Positions 1 through 7,811 of a stretch of 25,583 nt of DNA are shown here, piece after piece. Both the position numbers and the translations under genes were made by a program. Source of the stretch: Desulfobulbaceae bacterium UBA2276 (GTDB lineage: Bacteria; Desulfobacterota; Desulfobulbia; Desulfobulbales; Desulfocapsaceae); the NCBI GenBank assembly GCA_002347085.1, contig DDWW01000039.1:1-25583 (forward strand), given 5' to 3'. Positions within the stretch are counted from its first letter, which is position 1, and every line of letters begins with the position of its first letter. The notes under the pieces are model-generated. The model worked only from the letters and a program-made list of their open reading frames with translations, ran no database searches and had not been told where the DNA came from.

Positions 1-1
1 C

Positions 2-18
2 CCTCCTTGACAAGGAGG
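2..18. other. short perfect hairpin at the window edge
   Basis: CCTCCTT and AAGGAGG flank a 3-nt loop. No T-run follows on the + strand, so it is not a clear terminator for an upstream + gene. It may close a gene lying outside the window. The rest of 1-81 shows no convincing ribosome binding site for the gene starting at 82. Confidence 0.3.
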
Positions 19-81
19 CCAAAATAATAGGTAATAGGGACACAGTCAAAAATCATTCATCCTCCACCGGGCCGGCTCACC

Positions 82-2025
82 ATGCAAGCATCCGACACAG
101 CACCATCTCAAAATAAAACTTTTTTACTCTTCGGAATTACCTTCTCAACAGAGACATTTCAGGGAATATTCCTCCGAAAATGCCTGGATACGAGTATCAC
201 CGGAAAATTAATCGGCATGCTGGTGGTCTCTCTCCTGGGATTTGCAGTCCTGATCTCTTTTGATGCATTTACCCTGAGAAAAATTGCCCACAGAAATCAT
301 ATCATCCAAGATATCACCAACCCACAATACAAGATAAGCCAATACATTTTACGCAACATCAACGGGTTCAAGATTTCCCTGCTCTACACACTCGATATCA
401 CAGATCTTACAGAAGACAACCGTAACATCATCGCCAATGAACAGCGACTCGCCGACTTAAAGACCATGATTAAAGCCCTGCAGAACGGGGGCCCGGTGCT
501 GGACGTGGCCAAGGTCGCGGGCAGGACCCTTGATGTGTTTACGGTTGGGAAAACAGATGACCCTCTGCTGGCGGCTCAGTTTTCCTCGCTCAGCCAGGAA
601 TCACTTCTTCTGGAGCAGAGCTTCCACGCCTTGATTGACTGCCTGGTCAACCAATGTCCGGCAGAAAAAAAAGAGGCCCTCCTCTCCGACCTGACCAACT
701 CCCTCGACAAGACCTATACTCAAGTTATCTCCATGACCGTTGAGATCAACAAGAAAAGCACTGAGCAATTCACAGAAATGGAAGCTATCATCTCCAGTTC
801 CACCTCCCTCTCTTTTCTTATCGGTCTCGCTATTGCCGCCATCCTGACGGTAGCCACCCTGCTCTATATCTATCTTATCGCCACCCCGTTAAAAAGTATC
901 CTCAAAAAAATCACCTACATTGCCAAGGGTGAAAGTGATCGCTCCCAGAAAATAGCCGTCAAAAGCAATGACGAGGTCGGAAAGTTAGCCCATCAACTCA
1001 ACATCCTGGTGGATAACATTTACAGTCTCAACAGCTTCAAGGCCATCATCGAGGAGGAGGAGTCGACCACTGAGGTCAATCAGCGACTGGCCCATCTCCT
1101 GCACGATCGCTACCATCTGGAGAAAATGTATATCTACGAACTCACCGGCACCAAGAACAACATGTCGGTGGCCTACGCCTCAGATTTCGACAATATATGC
1201 AGCCCGGAAATTCTTGATGACGCCAATTTCTGCAGGGCAAAGCGTACAGGGCACCCCATCTCCTCCCTCGATACCCATGGCATCTGTAAACAGTTTCCCC
1301 ACCAGGATGTCTTTGAGCATCATTGCATCCCCATGATGGCCAATGGCAAGGTGGTAGGGGTTGTCCAATTTCTCCATGAAATCGGCAGCTCAACTGAAGA
1401 GCGGGAAAAATTTGAACATCTGGTACTGCGTGCCTCTCGTTATATCAAGGAGGCAACTCCGGTTATCGAGGCCAAACGTTTTGCCTCAGCCTTGCACGAG
1501 ACCACCCTGCGGGACCCGATGACCGATCTCTACAACCGACGATTCCTCGAGACCTACACCAACACCTTAGTGGCCAGCACCATGCGCCGCGCCACCAGGG
1601 TTGGCATCCTGATGTGCGACATGGATTTTTTCAAGCAGGTCAATGACACCTACGGCCATGAGACCGGTGATGTGGTCCTGATCAAGACCGCCGAGGTGCT
1701 CAAGAGTTGCGTCCGGGCCTCAGATATGGTGATCCGTTATGGGGGGGAAGAGTTTGTCATCCTGCTCATCGATGTAAAATCCAGCCAGGACACCCTGGAT
1801 CTGGCCGAGAGAATTCGTTCCACAATGGAGGCCACCATCATCAACGTCCCGGACGGCACCCTGCAAAAAACCCTGAGCATTGGGGTCAGCGAATTCCCTG
1901 CCGACACCGAGGGCTTCTGGGAGGCAATCAAGTTTGCCGATGTAGCCCTTTATCGGGCCAAGAGTGAAGGACGAAACCGGGTAGTGAGATTTGCGAAAGA
2001 GATGTGGAAACAGGAAAAATATTGA
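82..2025 (+). CDS. membrane-bound diguanylate cyclase (sensor region, HAMP, GAF-like, GGDEF)
   Basis: Predicted to make c-di-GMP from two GTP at the inner membrane. The 647-residue protein has a first membrane helix at about 42-65, a periplasmic region to about 243 and a second helix at about 244-268. A HAMP-like stretch follows, then a GAF-like region at about 325-480 and a C-terminal GGDEF domain. The active site GGEEF is at 554-558. RASD, five residues before it, is a good inhibitory I-site (RxxD), so product feedback is expected. The GAF-like region carries four cysteines (C373, C384, C402, C415) that could bind a metal or cofactor; that is inference. The start at 82 has no clear Shine-Dalgarno sequence, so the first ~40 residues are uncertain. 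The signal sensed cannot be read from the sequence. Confidence 0.93.
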   Translation: MQASDTAPSQNKTFLLFGITFSTETFQGIFLRKCLDTSITGKLIGMLVVSLLGFAVLISFDAFTLRKIAHRNHIIQDITNPQYKISQYILRNINGFKISLLYTLDITDLTEDNRNIIANEQRLADLKTMIKALQNGGPVLDVAKVAGRTLDVFTVGKTDDPLLAAQFSSLSQESLLLEQSFHALIDCLVNQCPAEKKEALLSDLTNSLDKTYTQVISMTVEINKKSTEQFTEMEAIISSSTSLSFLIGLAIAAILTVATLLYIYLIATPLKSILKKITYIAKGESDRSQKIAVKSNDEVGKLAHQLNILVDNIYSLNSFKAIIEEEESTTEVNQRLAHLLHDRYHLEKMYIYELTGTKNNMSVAYASDFDNICSPEILDDANFCRAKRTGHPISSLDTHGICKQFPHQDVFEHHCIPMMANGKVVGVVQFLHEIGSSTEEREKFEHLVLRASRYIKEATPVIEAKRFASALHETTLRDPMTDLYNRRFLETYTNTLVASTMRRATRVGILMCDMDFFKQVNDTYGHETGDVVLIKTAEVLKSCVRASDMVIRYGGEEFVILLIDVKSSQDTLDLAERIRSTMEATIINVPDGTLQKTLSIGVSEFPADTEGFWEAIKFADVALYRAKSEGRNRVVRFAKEMWKQEKY

Positions 2026-2057
2026 TAACGTCGCAATGAATAAGCGTAAGGACTCAG

Positions 2058-2075
2058 CCACAGCTGTGTGGTTTT
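2058..2075 (+). terminator. weak terminator-like hairpin after the diguanylate cyclase
   Basis: CCACA, loop GCTG, TGTGG, then TTTT, 33 nt after the stop of the upstream gene. The stem is only 5 bp. A second AT-rich hairpin (AACAAAA at 2105-2111 with TTTTGTT at 2123-2129) follows in the same 177-bp gap before the next gene. Confidence 0.35.
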
Positions 2076-2202
2076 CAGCAAGTACAAACGAAGAGAGGAA
2101 CCGTAACAAAATAACCGTAATGTTTTGTTTATGTTGTTATGGCTCCTCGTGCCGCAACTGACCTTCGAAGGAAGGGTTCGTCTTGCAAGATGACTAAAAT
2201 AT

Positions 2203-4860
2203 ATGCCCCTATTTAAAAGATACTTGCTCTCCATCCTGGTGCTCCCCTGCCTGCTGCTCCTGGATTTAGGTGCGCTCTCTGGAGAATCTACAACCTCCCC
2301 CCCGATCAAGGTGGGTCTGGAGCAAAACCCACCCCTTTCATTCATCAATGAGCAGGGCAAGGCCGATGGCATCCTTATTGATCTTCTGGAGTATGTGGCC
2401 AAGCAAGAAGGCTGGCAGTTAGAGTATGTCCCCAATACCTTTAACAACTGCCTGGAAAACCTGAAAAATGAAGAAATCGACCTCATGGCCACCATCGCCT
2501 ACACCAAGGAACGGGCCGAGCTGTATGACTTTAACAGTGTTAACGTCATTGCCAATTGGGGGCAGTTATATATCCAAAAATCTTCCGCCATCCAATCGTA
2601 TTTCGACCTTGCCGGCAAACAGATCGCCATCGTCAGCAAGGACAGCCACCAACAGACCTTTCGCGCCATGCTGGAGCAATTCGGGATCAAGGCCCATTAT
2701 CTTCCAGTGGAGAATTTTGATGCCGTCTTCCAGTTGCTGGCCGACAAACAGGCCGACGCGGGCGTCGTGGGCCGGTTTTATGCCCTCCAAAACGAAGGGC
2801 ACTATCCAGACATCAAGGCCAGCCCGCTCATCTTCAACCCTATCGAGGTGCACTACGCCGCCCCCAAGGGCAAACAGCACGACCTTCTGGCCAGCCTTGA
2901 CCAACATCTAAAGACCTTACAGGCCGATAAGTCCTCGTTCTATTATCAGTCACTGGAACGATGGCTGGGCCTCATGGGAAATCGAGGATTGCCCCCATGG
3001 ATACAGATAGTTGCCCTTGTCGCAACCGCTCTGCTACTGATTCTTTTCATCTTTAATGTGACCCTGCGCTACCGGATAAAGACCCGCACCCGCCACCTGG
3101 AACTGGAAATCCAGGAGAGAGGCAAGGCCGAAGAGGCCGCGCGCGCAAGTGAACACAAGTATCGCGAGTTGGTGGAAAACGCCAACAGCATCATCCTCCG
3201 CATGAACTGCGATGGCACAGTGGCCTTCTTCAATGAATTTGCTGAACATTTTTTTGGCTTCAGCCAGGAAGAGATTCTTGGTCGCCATGTCATCGGTACC
3301 ATCGTCCCGGCACGGGACTCGGCCAATCAGGATCTGCGACAGATGATCAAGCAGATATGCCATACCCCCGAGGCCTTCATTGACAACGAAAACGAGAATA
3401 TCCGCAAAGATGGCAAGCGGGTCTGGATATCCTGGAGCAACAAACCCTTACACAACCCGGCTGGGGAGCTGGAAGGCGTTCTGGCAATCGGCCAGGACAT
3501 CACCTACCGTAAAAGATATGAGGCCCAGCTCCTGCATCAGGCCTCCCATGACGCGCTTACCAATCTTCCCAATCGAATCCTGTTGTGCGACCGGGTAGCT
3601 CAATCCATCATAACCGCCGAGAAGCAAAAAAAAGGCGTGGCAATCCTGCTCCTCGACCTCGACAATTTCAAGATCGTCAACGACACCATCGGCCACTCCA
3701 AGGGCGACTTGCTCCTGAAGGCTGTAAGCCAGCGCCTGCAATCAGTACTGGGGGAAGTTGGAACCCTGGCCCGCCTGGGAGGCGACGAATTTGTCATCTT
3801 GCAGGATAATTTTATCGACAATAAAGATACGGCCCGCCTGGCCGAAAAGATTATCAAAGTCTTCACCGACCCCTTTGCCATCGATGGCCATGAGATCTTC
3901 GTCTCCATCAGCATGGGAATCGCCCTCTACCCTAATGATGGCCAGACCGTGGAGATACTGCTACGCTTTGCTGATGTAGCCATGTACCATGCAAAGAATC
4001 AGGGCAAAAACAATTATCAATTTTTCACCCACGATATTAATCAGTACCTCCATAAACGAATGGAGATCGAGAATCAGCTCCGCCGGGCCTTGGAGCGAGA
4101 TGAATTTCAACTTTATTATCAGCCCCAGATAGACACAGACCTTCGCGCCATCAGCGGCATGGAGGCACTGCTTCGCTGGCAGCCTGCCGATGCCGATCTT
4201 GTCTATCCAGCGGACTTCATCTCCATCCTTGAAGAGACCGGCATGATAGTGCCGGTCGGTGAATGGATATTGCGGACCGCATGTCGTCAGGCCAAGGCTT
4301 GGGTTGATTCCGGCTGGCCGCCATTTATCATGTCCATCAACATCTCGGCACGCCAGTTCCAACAACCAGACCTGGATATTAAGATTGTTAACATCCTCAA
4401 GGAAACCGGATTCAGCCCACAATTGCTCTGCCTGGAGTTGACCGAAAGTATTATTATGCAGGACAGTGAGGAGGTAATTCGCAAGATGCACCGACTACGA
4501 GAAATGGGAATACGACTGTCCATTGACGATTTCGGGACCGGCTATTCGTCCCTGAGCTACCTGCAACGCATGCCAATCAACCAACTGAAGATCGATCGCT
4601 CTTTTATCTCCAGCAATCTCTCTGCTCAGCATAACAACATAATTGTCGACACCATTCTCGGCATGGCCCGTTGCCTGAATATGGAAACCATCGCCGAAGG
4701 AGTTGAAACCGAGCTACAACTCAACTCACTCATTGGTCAGAATTGTAAGCAGATCCAAGGGTACTACTTCAGCAAGCCCCTGCCAGCCGATGCATTCACC
4801 TTGGCCGCCCAGCCCGGCGGCCCTTTACGAATACAGCTCAAAACCCTTTCCGCAGGATGA
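2203..4860 (+). CDS. periplasmic-binding/PAS/GGDEF/EAL c-di-GMP turnover protein
   Basis: An 885-residue inner-membrane protein predicted to couple a periplasmic ligand to c-di-GMP turnover. It has an N-terminal signal sequence (about 1-27), then a family-3 solute-binding domain (about 35-258). A membrane helix spans about 266-288, followed by a short coiled coil and a PAS domain (about 318-435). The GGDEF domain has intact GGDEF at 526-530. The EAL domain has EAL at 654-656 plus ELTES, DDFGTGYSS and ETIAEGVET motifs, so phosphodiesterase activity is expected. No RxxD I-site precedes GGDEF. Both catalytic domains look intact; which dominates cannot be told. The ligand may be an amino acid, from the family rather than from visible residues. 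No good ribosome site precedes the start, which is supported by the signal peptide. Its stop overlaps the start of trmFO. Confidence 0.95.
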   Translation: MPLFKRYLLSILVLPCLLLLDLGALSGESTTSPPIKVGLEQNPPLSFINEQGKADGILIDLLEYVAKQEGWQLEYVPNTFNNCLENLKNEEIDLMATIAYTKERAELYDFNSVNVIANWGQLYIQKSSAIQSYFDLAGKQIAIVSKDSHQQTFRAMLEQFGIKAHYLPVENFDAVFQLLADKQADAGVVGRFYALQNEGHYPDIKASPLIFNPIEVHYAAPKGKQHDLLASLDQHLKTLQADKSSFYYQSLERWLGLMGNRGLPPWIQIVALVATALLLILFIFNVTLRYRIKTRTRHLELEIQERGKAEEAARASEHKYRELVENANSIILRMNCDGTVAFFNEFAEHFFGFSQEEILGRHVIGTIVPARDSANQDLRQMIKQICHTPEAFIDNENENIRKDGKRVWISWSNKPLHNPAGELEGVLAIGQDITYRKRYEAQLLHQASHDALTNLPNRILLCDRVAQSIITAEKQKKGVAILLLDLDNFKIVNDTIGHSKGDLLLKAVSQRLQSVLGEVGTLARLGGDEFVILQDNFIDNKDTARLAEKIIKVFTDPFAIDGHEIFVSISMGIALYPNDGQTVEILLRFADVAMYHAKNQGKNNYQFFTHDINQYLHKRMEIENQLRRALERDEFQLYYQPQIDTDLRAISGMEALLRWQPADADLVYPADFISILEETGMIVPVGEWILRTACRQAKAWVDSGWPPFIMSINISARQFQQPDLDIKIVNILKETGFSPQLLCLELTESIIMQDSEEVIRKMHRLREMGIRLSIDDFGTGYSSLSYLQRMPINQLKIDRSFISSNLSAQHNNIIVDTILGMARCLNMETIAEGVETELQLNSLIGQNCKQIQGYYFSKPLPADAFTLAAQPGGPLRIQLKTLSAG

Positions 4861-6260
4861 GCAAACATATCGAAATCATAGGCGGTGGGCTCGCCGGTTG
4901 CGAGGCCGCCTGGCAGGCCGCACGACGTGGCTGCGCGGTACGTCTCTACGACATGAAACCGCACCGGTTCAGCCCTGCCCACTCCTCACCCTTGCTGGCC
5001 GAGATGGTGTGCAGCAATTCCCTGCGCTCAGATGCCCAGCATTCGGCTGTCGGGCTCCTCAAAGAAGAGATGCGCCGCCTTGATTCGCTGATCATGATGG
5101 TGGCAACAGAGACCGCCGTACCCGCCGGCAAGGCCTTGGCCGTCAACCGCGAGCATTTCTCTCAAGGTATCACCGAACATCTGGAGCAGCACCCCTTGAT
5201 AGAGATTGTTCGGCAGGAGCAGACCGCAATCCCAGCCCCCACGGATACCCCCATCATCCTGGCCACCGGGCCGCTCACCTCTGACTCCATGACCGAATCC
5301 CTGGTGCAATTGACCGGGCGGGAGCGCCTGGCCTTCTATGACGCCATCGCCCCCATCGTCCACGCCGAATCCTTGGACATGGGTATCATCTATCTGAAAT
5401 CACGCTACGATGAGGGACCGGGGGATTACCTGAACTGCCCCATGAACAAGGAGGAATACCTGGCCTTCATCCAGGCCTTGAAAGGAGCTGATACCGTCCC
5501 CTTAAAGGCCTTCGAGGAGGTCAAATACTTTGAAGGCTGTCTGCCCATCGAGGTCATGGTGGCCCGTGGTGACAACACCCTGCGTTTTGGCCCGATGAAA
5601 CCGGTGGGGCTGGACGATCCGCGCACCGGCCGCTACCCCTATGCCGTGGTCCAGTTGCGCAAGGAAAACAGGCAGGGAAGCCTGTACAATATGGTAGGCT
5701 TTCAGACCAAACTTACCTATCCGGAACAGCAGCGGATCTTTCGCCTGATCCCGGGCATGGATCAGGCCGATTTTGCCCGCCTGGGCTCCATTCATCGCAA
5801 CACCTTTGTCTGCGCTCCTGAGCTTTTAGAGCCCACCTTGCAACTCAAATCACGTCCCGATCTCTTCCTGGCCGGACAGCTTTCCGGGGTCGAGGGCTAT
5901 GTGGAGTCAACGGCCATGGGCCTGTTGGCTGGGATCAACGCCAGCAGGATGCTGAGAGGCAGGCCTTTAGTGGTCCCGCCTCCCGAGACCGCCCTGGGGG
6001 CACTCATCACCCATCTGACCCAAAGCGATCCCAAGCACTTTCAACCCTCGAATGTCACCTTTGGCCTTTTTCCGGACATTCCTGAGAGAGCCTTAGAGGA
6101 GAATGCCAGCCATGGAACAGATCAAACGGATCCACAACATCAGCAATATCAAAGAAATCGCAAAAAGAACAAACTGTCAAAGGCCCAACGGGGAGAACTC
6201 CGGTCCAACACCGCTCTGGAGGCCTTGGCTCTTTGGCAAAGCATACATAAGCCGTTATAA
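4857..6260 (+). CDS. trmFO: TrmFO, folate/FAD-dependent tRNA m5U54 methyltransferase
   Basis: Methylates uridine 54 in the T-loop of tRNA using methylene-tetrahydrofolate and FAD, in the cytoplasm. The N-terminus shows the FAD-binding GGGLAGCEAAW motif. The family's two conserved cysteines are visible at C52 (CSNSLRSD) and C228 (EGCLPIEVM), followed by the RFGPMKPVGL region. Near 340 comes the FAD-contacting stretch LFLAGQLSGVEGYVESTAMG. At 467 residues it is slightly longer than the usual ~435-450, with a basic, Q/N/K-rich stretch near 425-450. The ATG overlaps the preceding stop in an ATGA arrangement, which suggests translational coupling to the GGDEF-EAL gene. That pairing is odd for a housekeeping tRNA enzyme. 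Confidence 0.97.
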   Translation: MSKHIEIIGGGLAGCEAAWQAARRGCAVRLYDMKPHRFSPAHSSPLLAEMVCSNSLRSDAQHSAVGLLKEEMRRLDSLIMMVATETAVPAGKALAVNREHFSQGITEHLEQHPLIEIVRQEQTAIPAPTDTPIILATGPLTSDSMTESLVQLTGRERLAFYDAIAPIVHAESLDMGIIYLKSRYDEGPGDYLNCPMNKEEYLAFIQALKGADTVPLKAFEEVKYFEGCLPIEVMVARGDNTLRFGPMKPVGLDDPRTGRYPYAVVQLRKENRQGSLYNMVGFQTKLTYPEQQRIFRLIPGMDQADFARLGSIHRNTFVCAPELLEPTLQLKSRPDLFLAGQLSGVEGYVESTAMGLLAGINASRMLRGRPLVVPPPETALGALITHLTQSDPKHFQPSNVTFGLFPDIPERALEENASHGTDQTDPQHQQYQRNRKKNKLSKAQRGELRSNTALEALALWQSIHKPL

Positions 6261-6307
6261 ATACGTCTTTTGGCTATTCGTTACGGCTCTCCTCAACTGC
6301 AACAAAA

Positions 6308-6338
6308 AAGGCCTGCCAGCAACATGCTGACAGGCCTT
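6308..6338. terminator. bidirectional terminator hairpin
   Basis: AAGGCCTG and CAGGCCTT form an 8-bp outer stem. CAGC/GCTG extend it inward past single mismatches around loop AACAT. On the minus strand the stem runs straight into TTTTTTG, a good intrinsic terminator for leftward transcripts. On the + strand it lies 48 nt after trmFO and is followed by a moderately T-rich tract. Confidence 0.75.
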
Positions 6339-6396
6339 CCTCACTTATTCTTCGACAAATTATCTACGACTTTCTGCCAAGGCGCCTTGTATGGTC

Positions 6397-6443
6397 TCTG
6401 GCAGATGTGATTTACCAGACGTCGGCTGATGTAGTCTGCCAGA
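6397..6443. repeat. inverted repeat, 9-bp arms
   Basis: TCTGGCAGA at 6397-6405 pairs perfectly with TCTGCCAGA at 6435-6443 across 29 nt. It is the first of three consecutive inverted repeats between convergent trmFO and the heme sensor gene. No gene was seen in 6261-6554. Confidence 0.5.
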
Positions 6444-6450
6444 CGCCACG

Positions 6451-6484
6451 CCAGAAAACAGCAGAACAGATTGCTGTTTTCTGG
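6451..6484. repeat. inverted repeat, perfect 13-bp arms
   Basis: CCAGAAAACAGCA at 6451-6463 pairs with TGCTGTTTTCTGG at 6472-6484 around an 8-nt loop. It is very stable as RNA but has no T-run on either side, so a simple intrinsic terminator is not the best reading. Confidence 0.65.
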
Positions 6485-6508
6485 ACGTTGCATAAGAGTC
6501 TGTAAGCT

Positions 6509-6538
6509 GAAAAGAGCAAAAAGAGCCTTGCTCTTTTC
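6509..6538 (-). terminator. hairpin downstream of the heme sensor gene
   Basis: GAAAAGAGCA at 6509-6518 pairs with TGCTCTTTTC at 6529-6538. It lies 17 nt beyond the stop of the minus-strand sensor gene, in the position expected of its terminator. The T-rich part falls inside the stem rather than after it, so efficiency is uncertain. The 6308-6338 hairpin is a stronger backup. Confidence 0.45.
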
Positions 6539-6554
6539 AACAACGGCCTCTAAA

Positions 6555-7454
6555 TCACTTCTGTTCTTGATTCGGGCAACTGCGTTTCAATAATTTATTG
6601 ACACTCACCCGCAACCGATCAATGGAGTTGGCCAAGACCCCAATCTCATCCTGGACTTCAGAATGAGCACTATCACAGAGGTTTTTGCCGATACTGATAT
6701 TCTTGGCCGTCTCGGAAAGACGAATAATAGGCCCTACCACACTCCGATCCAGGAAGACCCAGATACAGGCAATAGTCACCAGCAGACAACCGATACCAAG
6801 GAGAAAGATCTTGATAGCTGAGGTCCTCGCCGTGGCCATGGCATCAGCAATAGAGACATAGACCATGGAGGTGCCTACAACTTCATTGAGTTTCCAGTTG
6901 TACCCATGCTCAGTTCCATAAATATCCTTCTGATCTTGTGGGGCACCTGCCGGATCGCCATGGCATTTCAAGCAAAATTCCTGGTCAATCTTGACTGGTC
7001 GCGCGATATAAAAAAACTGTTCCCCGCCTCTCATCAGAGTCCCTTCTTTCTCTTTAAGACCAGGGTTGCTGGAAAACTCCTGGATAATTTTCAGTTCGCC
7101 GGCATCCGCCTTATTGTCCGGCCAGAGAGGATCCTTGGTGGCCTGCTTAAACTGATACCCTTTCTGGGTCTCCGCAAACAGATCATAGGACATACGCGAC
7201 ACCACAAATCTTGACATCAACTCTGGAATAAACCTGTCAGTATCCATCATGAGCTCTTCTTTAATTATCGGATACTGATACTTAGAAAAGAATTTCTCAC
7301 TTGCTCCAATATAATTAAACAGCATCTCCCCTTTGTTTTTAGCATCAACCAAGGCATTCTGACGACTGAGCCAATAACTGGAAGCACCAATCGCAATTGT
7401 TGCCAACAAACTCAACACACTGATAATAATAATAAATTTTGCACGAATCCCCAT
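6555..7454 (-). CDS. Tll0287-like heme-c sensor with HAMP, no output domain
   Basis: A 299-residue membrane protein: helix 1 at about 7-29, a periplasmic Tll0287/DUF3365-type domain with a single heme-c site CLKCH (C161, C164, H165), helix 2 at about 213-236, and a HAMP-like region to about 290. It ends there: no histidine kinase, GGDEF or methyl-accepting domain follows. In related proteins such sensory regions usually precede an output module, so this is either a stand-alone redox/ligand sensor that acts on a partner, or a truncated one. The start is well supported by GGGGAGGAAGAA directly before the ATG. It is transcribed divergently from the porin gene. Confidence 0.85.
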   Translation of the reverse strand: MGIRAKFIIIISVLSLLATIAIGASSYWLSRQNALVDAKNKGEMLFNYIGASEKFFSKYQYPIIKEELMMDTDRFIPELMSRFVVSRMSYDLFAETQKGYQFKQATKDPLWPDNKADAGELKIIQEFSSNPGLKEKEGTLMRGGEQFFYIARPVKIDQEFCLKCHGDPAGAPQDQKDIYGTEHGYNWKLNEVVGTSMVYVSIADAMATARTSAIKIFLLGIGCLLVTIACIWVFLDRSVVGPIIRLSETAKNISIGKNLCDSAHSEVQDEIGVLANSIDRLRVSVNKLLKRSCPNQEQK

Positions 7455-7526
7455 TTCTTCCTCCCCTGAAACATCATTGATAACACTGAAATAAAACTAC
7501 GATTACAACCGTCACCCAACAACCTC

Positions 7527-7532
7527 ATTATA
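7527..7532 (-). promoter_or_regulatory. possible -10 element for the heme sensor gene
   Basis: On the minus strand this reads TATAAT, 73 nt upstream of the sensor start. No good -35 lies at 16-18 bp, so an activator or a different start site is possible. Confidence 0.3.
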
Positions 7533-7689
7533 ACCTTTGCGCACCGTAAAAAAGCATAGCATGTCTGCAATCGAAAAGGAAATGAGAAAACAAGATAATC
7601 CGCAATAATTGACATCCCCCGAAAAAAACAAACCAATCATGATCCAATCTTTAATTATTGATTCCACAAGACTTTATCGCTCATTATTC

Positions 7690-7716
7690 TTGACAAATAC
7701 ATCCCGTTTCTATAAG
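7690..7716 (+). promoter_or_regulatory. probable sigma-70 promoter of the porin gene
   Basis: A consensus TTGACA at 7690-7695 is followed by TATAAG at 7711-7716 with a 15-bp spacer, which is shorter than ideal. It lies about 95 nt before the porin start, leaving a leader that contains the 7756-7769 palindrome. Confidence 0.45.
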
Positions 7717-7811
7717 AATTATTAAGGAAGAGTTAAGAGAGATTTTTTTCAATAAAAAAGGGCCCTTTTACCGTTACCAAAGGGGTTCTTCAACACAAGA
7801 GAGGGACGTTC

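Larger units (their letters stand above)
7455..7811. other. divergent promoter region, heme sensor / porin
   Basis: A 357-bp AT-rich gap between divergent genes, with no coding sequence seen. A perfect 14-bp palindrome (AAAAGGGCCCTTTT, 7756-7769) sits in the porin leader. Its right half can instead pair with AAAGGG downstream (CCCTTT at 7763-7768, AAAGGG at 7779-7784), giving two mutually exclusive structures. The porin ribosome site is AGAGAGGGA, just before the ATG at 7812. Confidence 0.5.
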
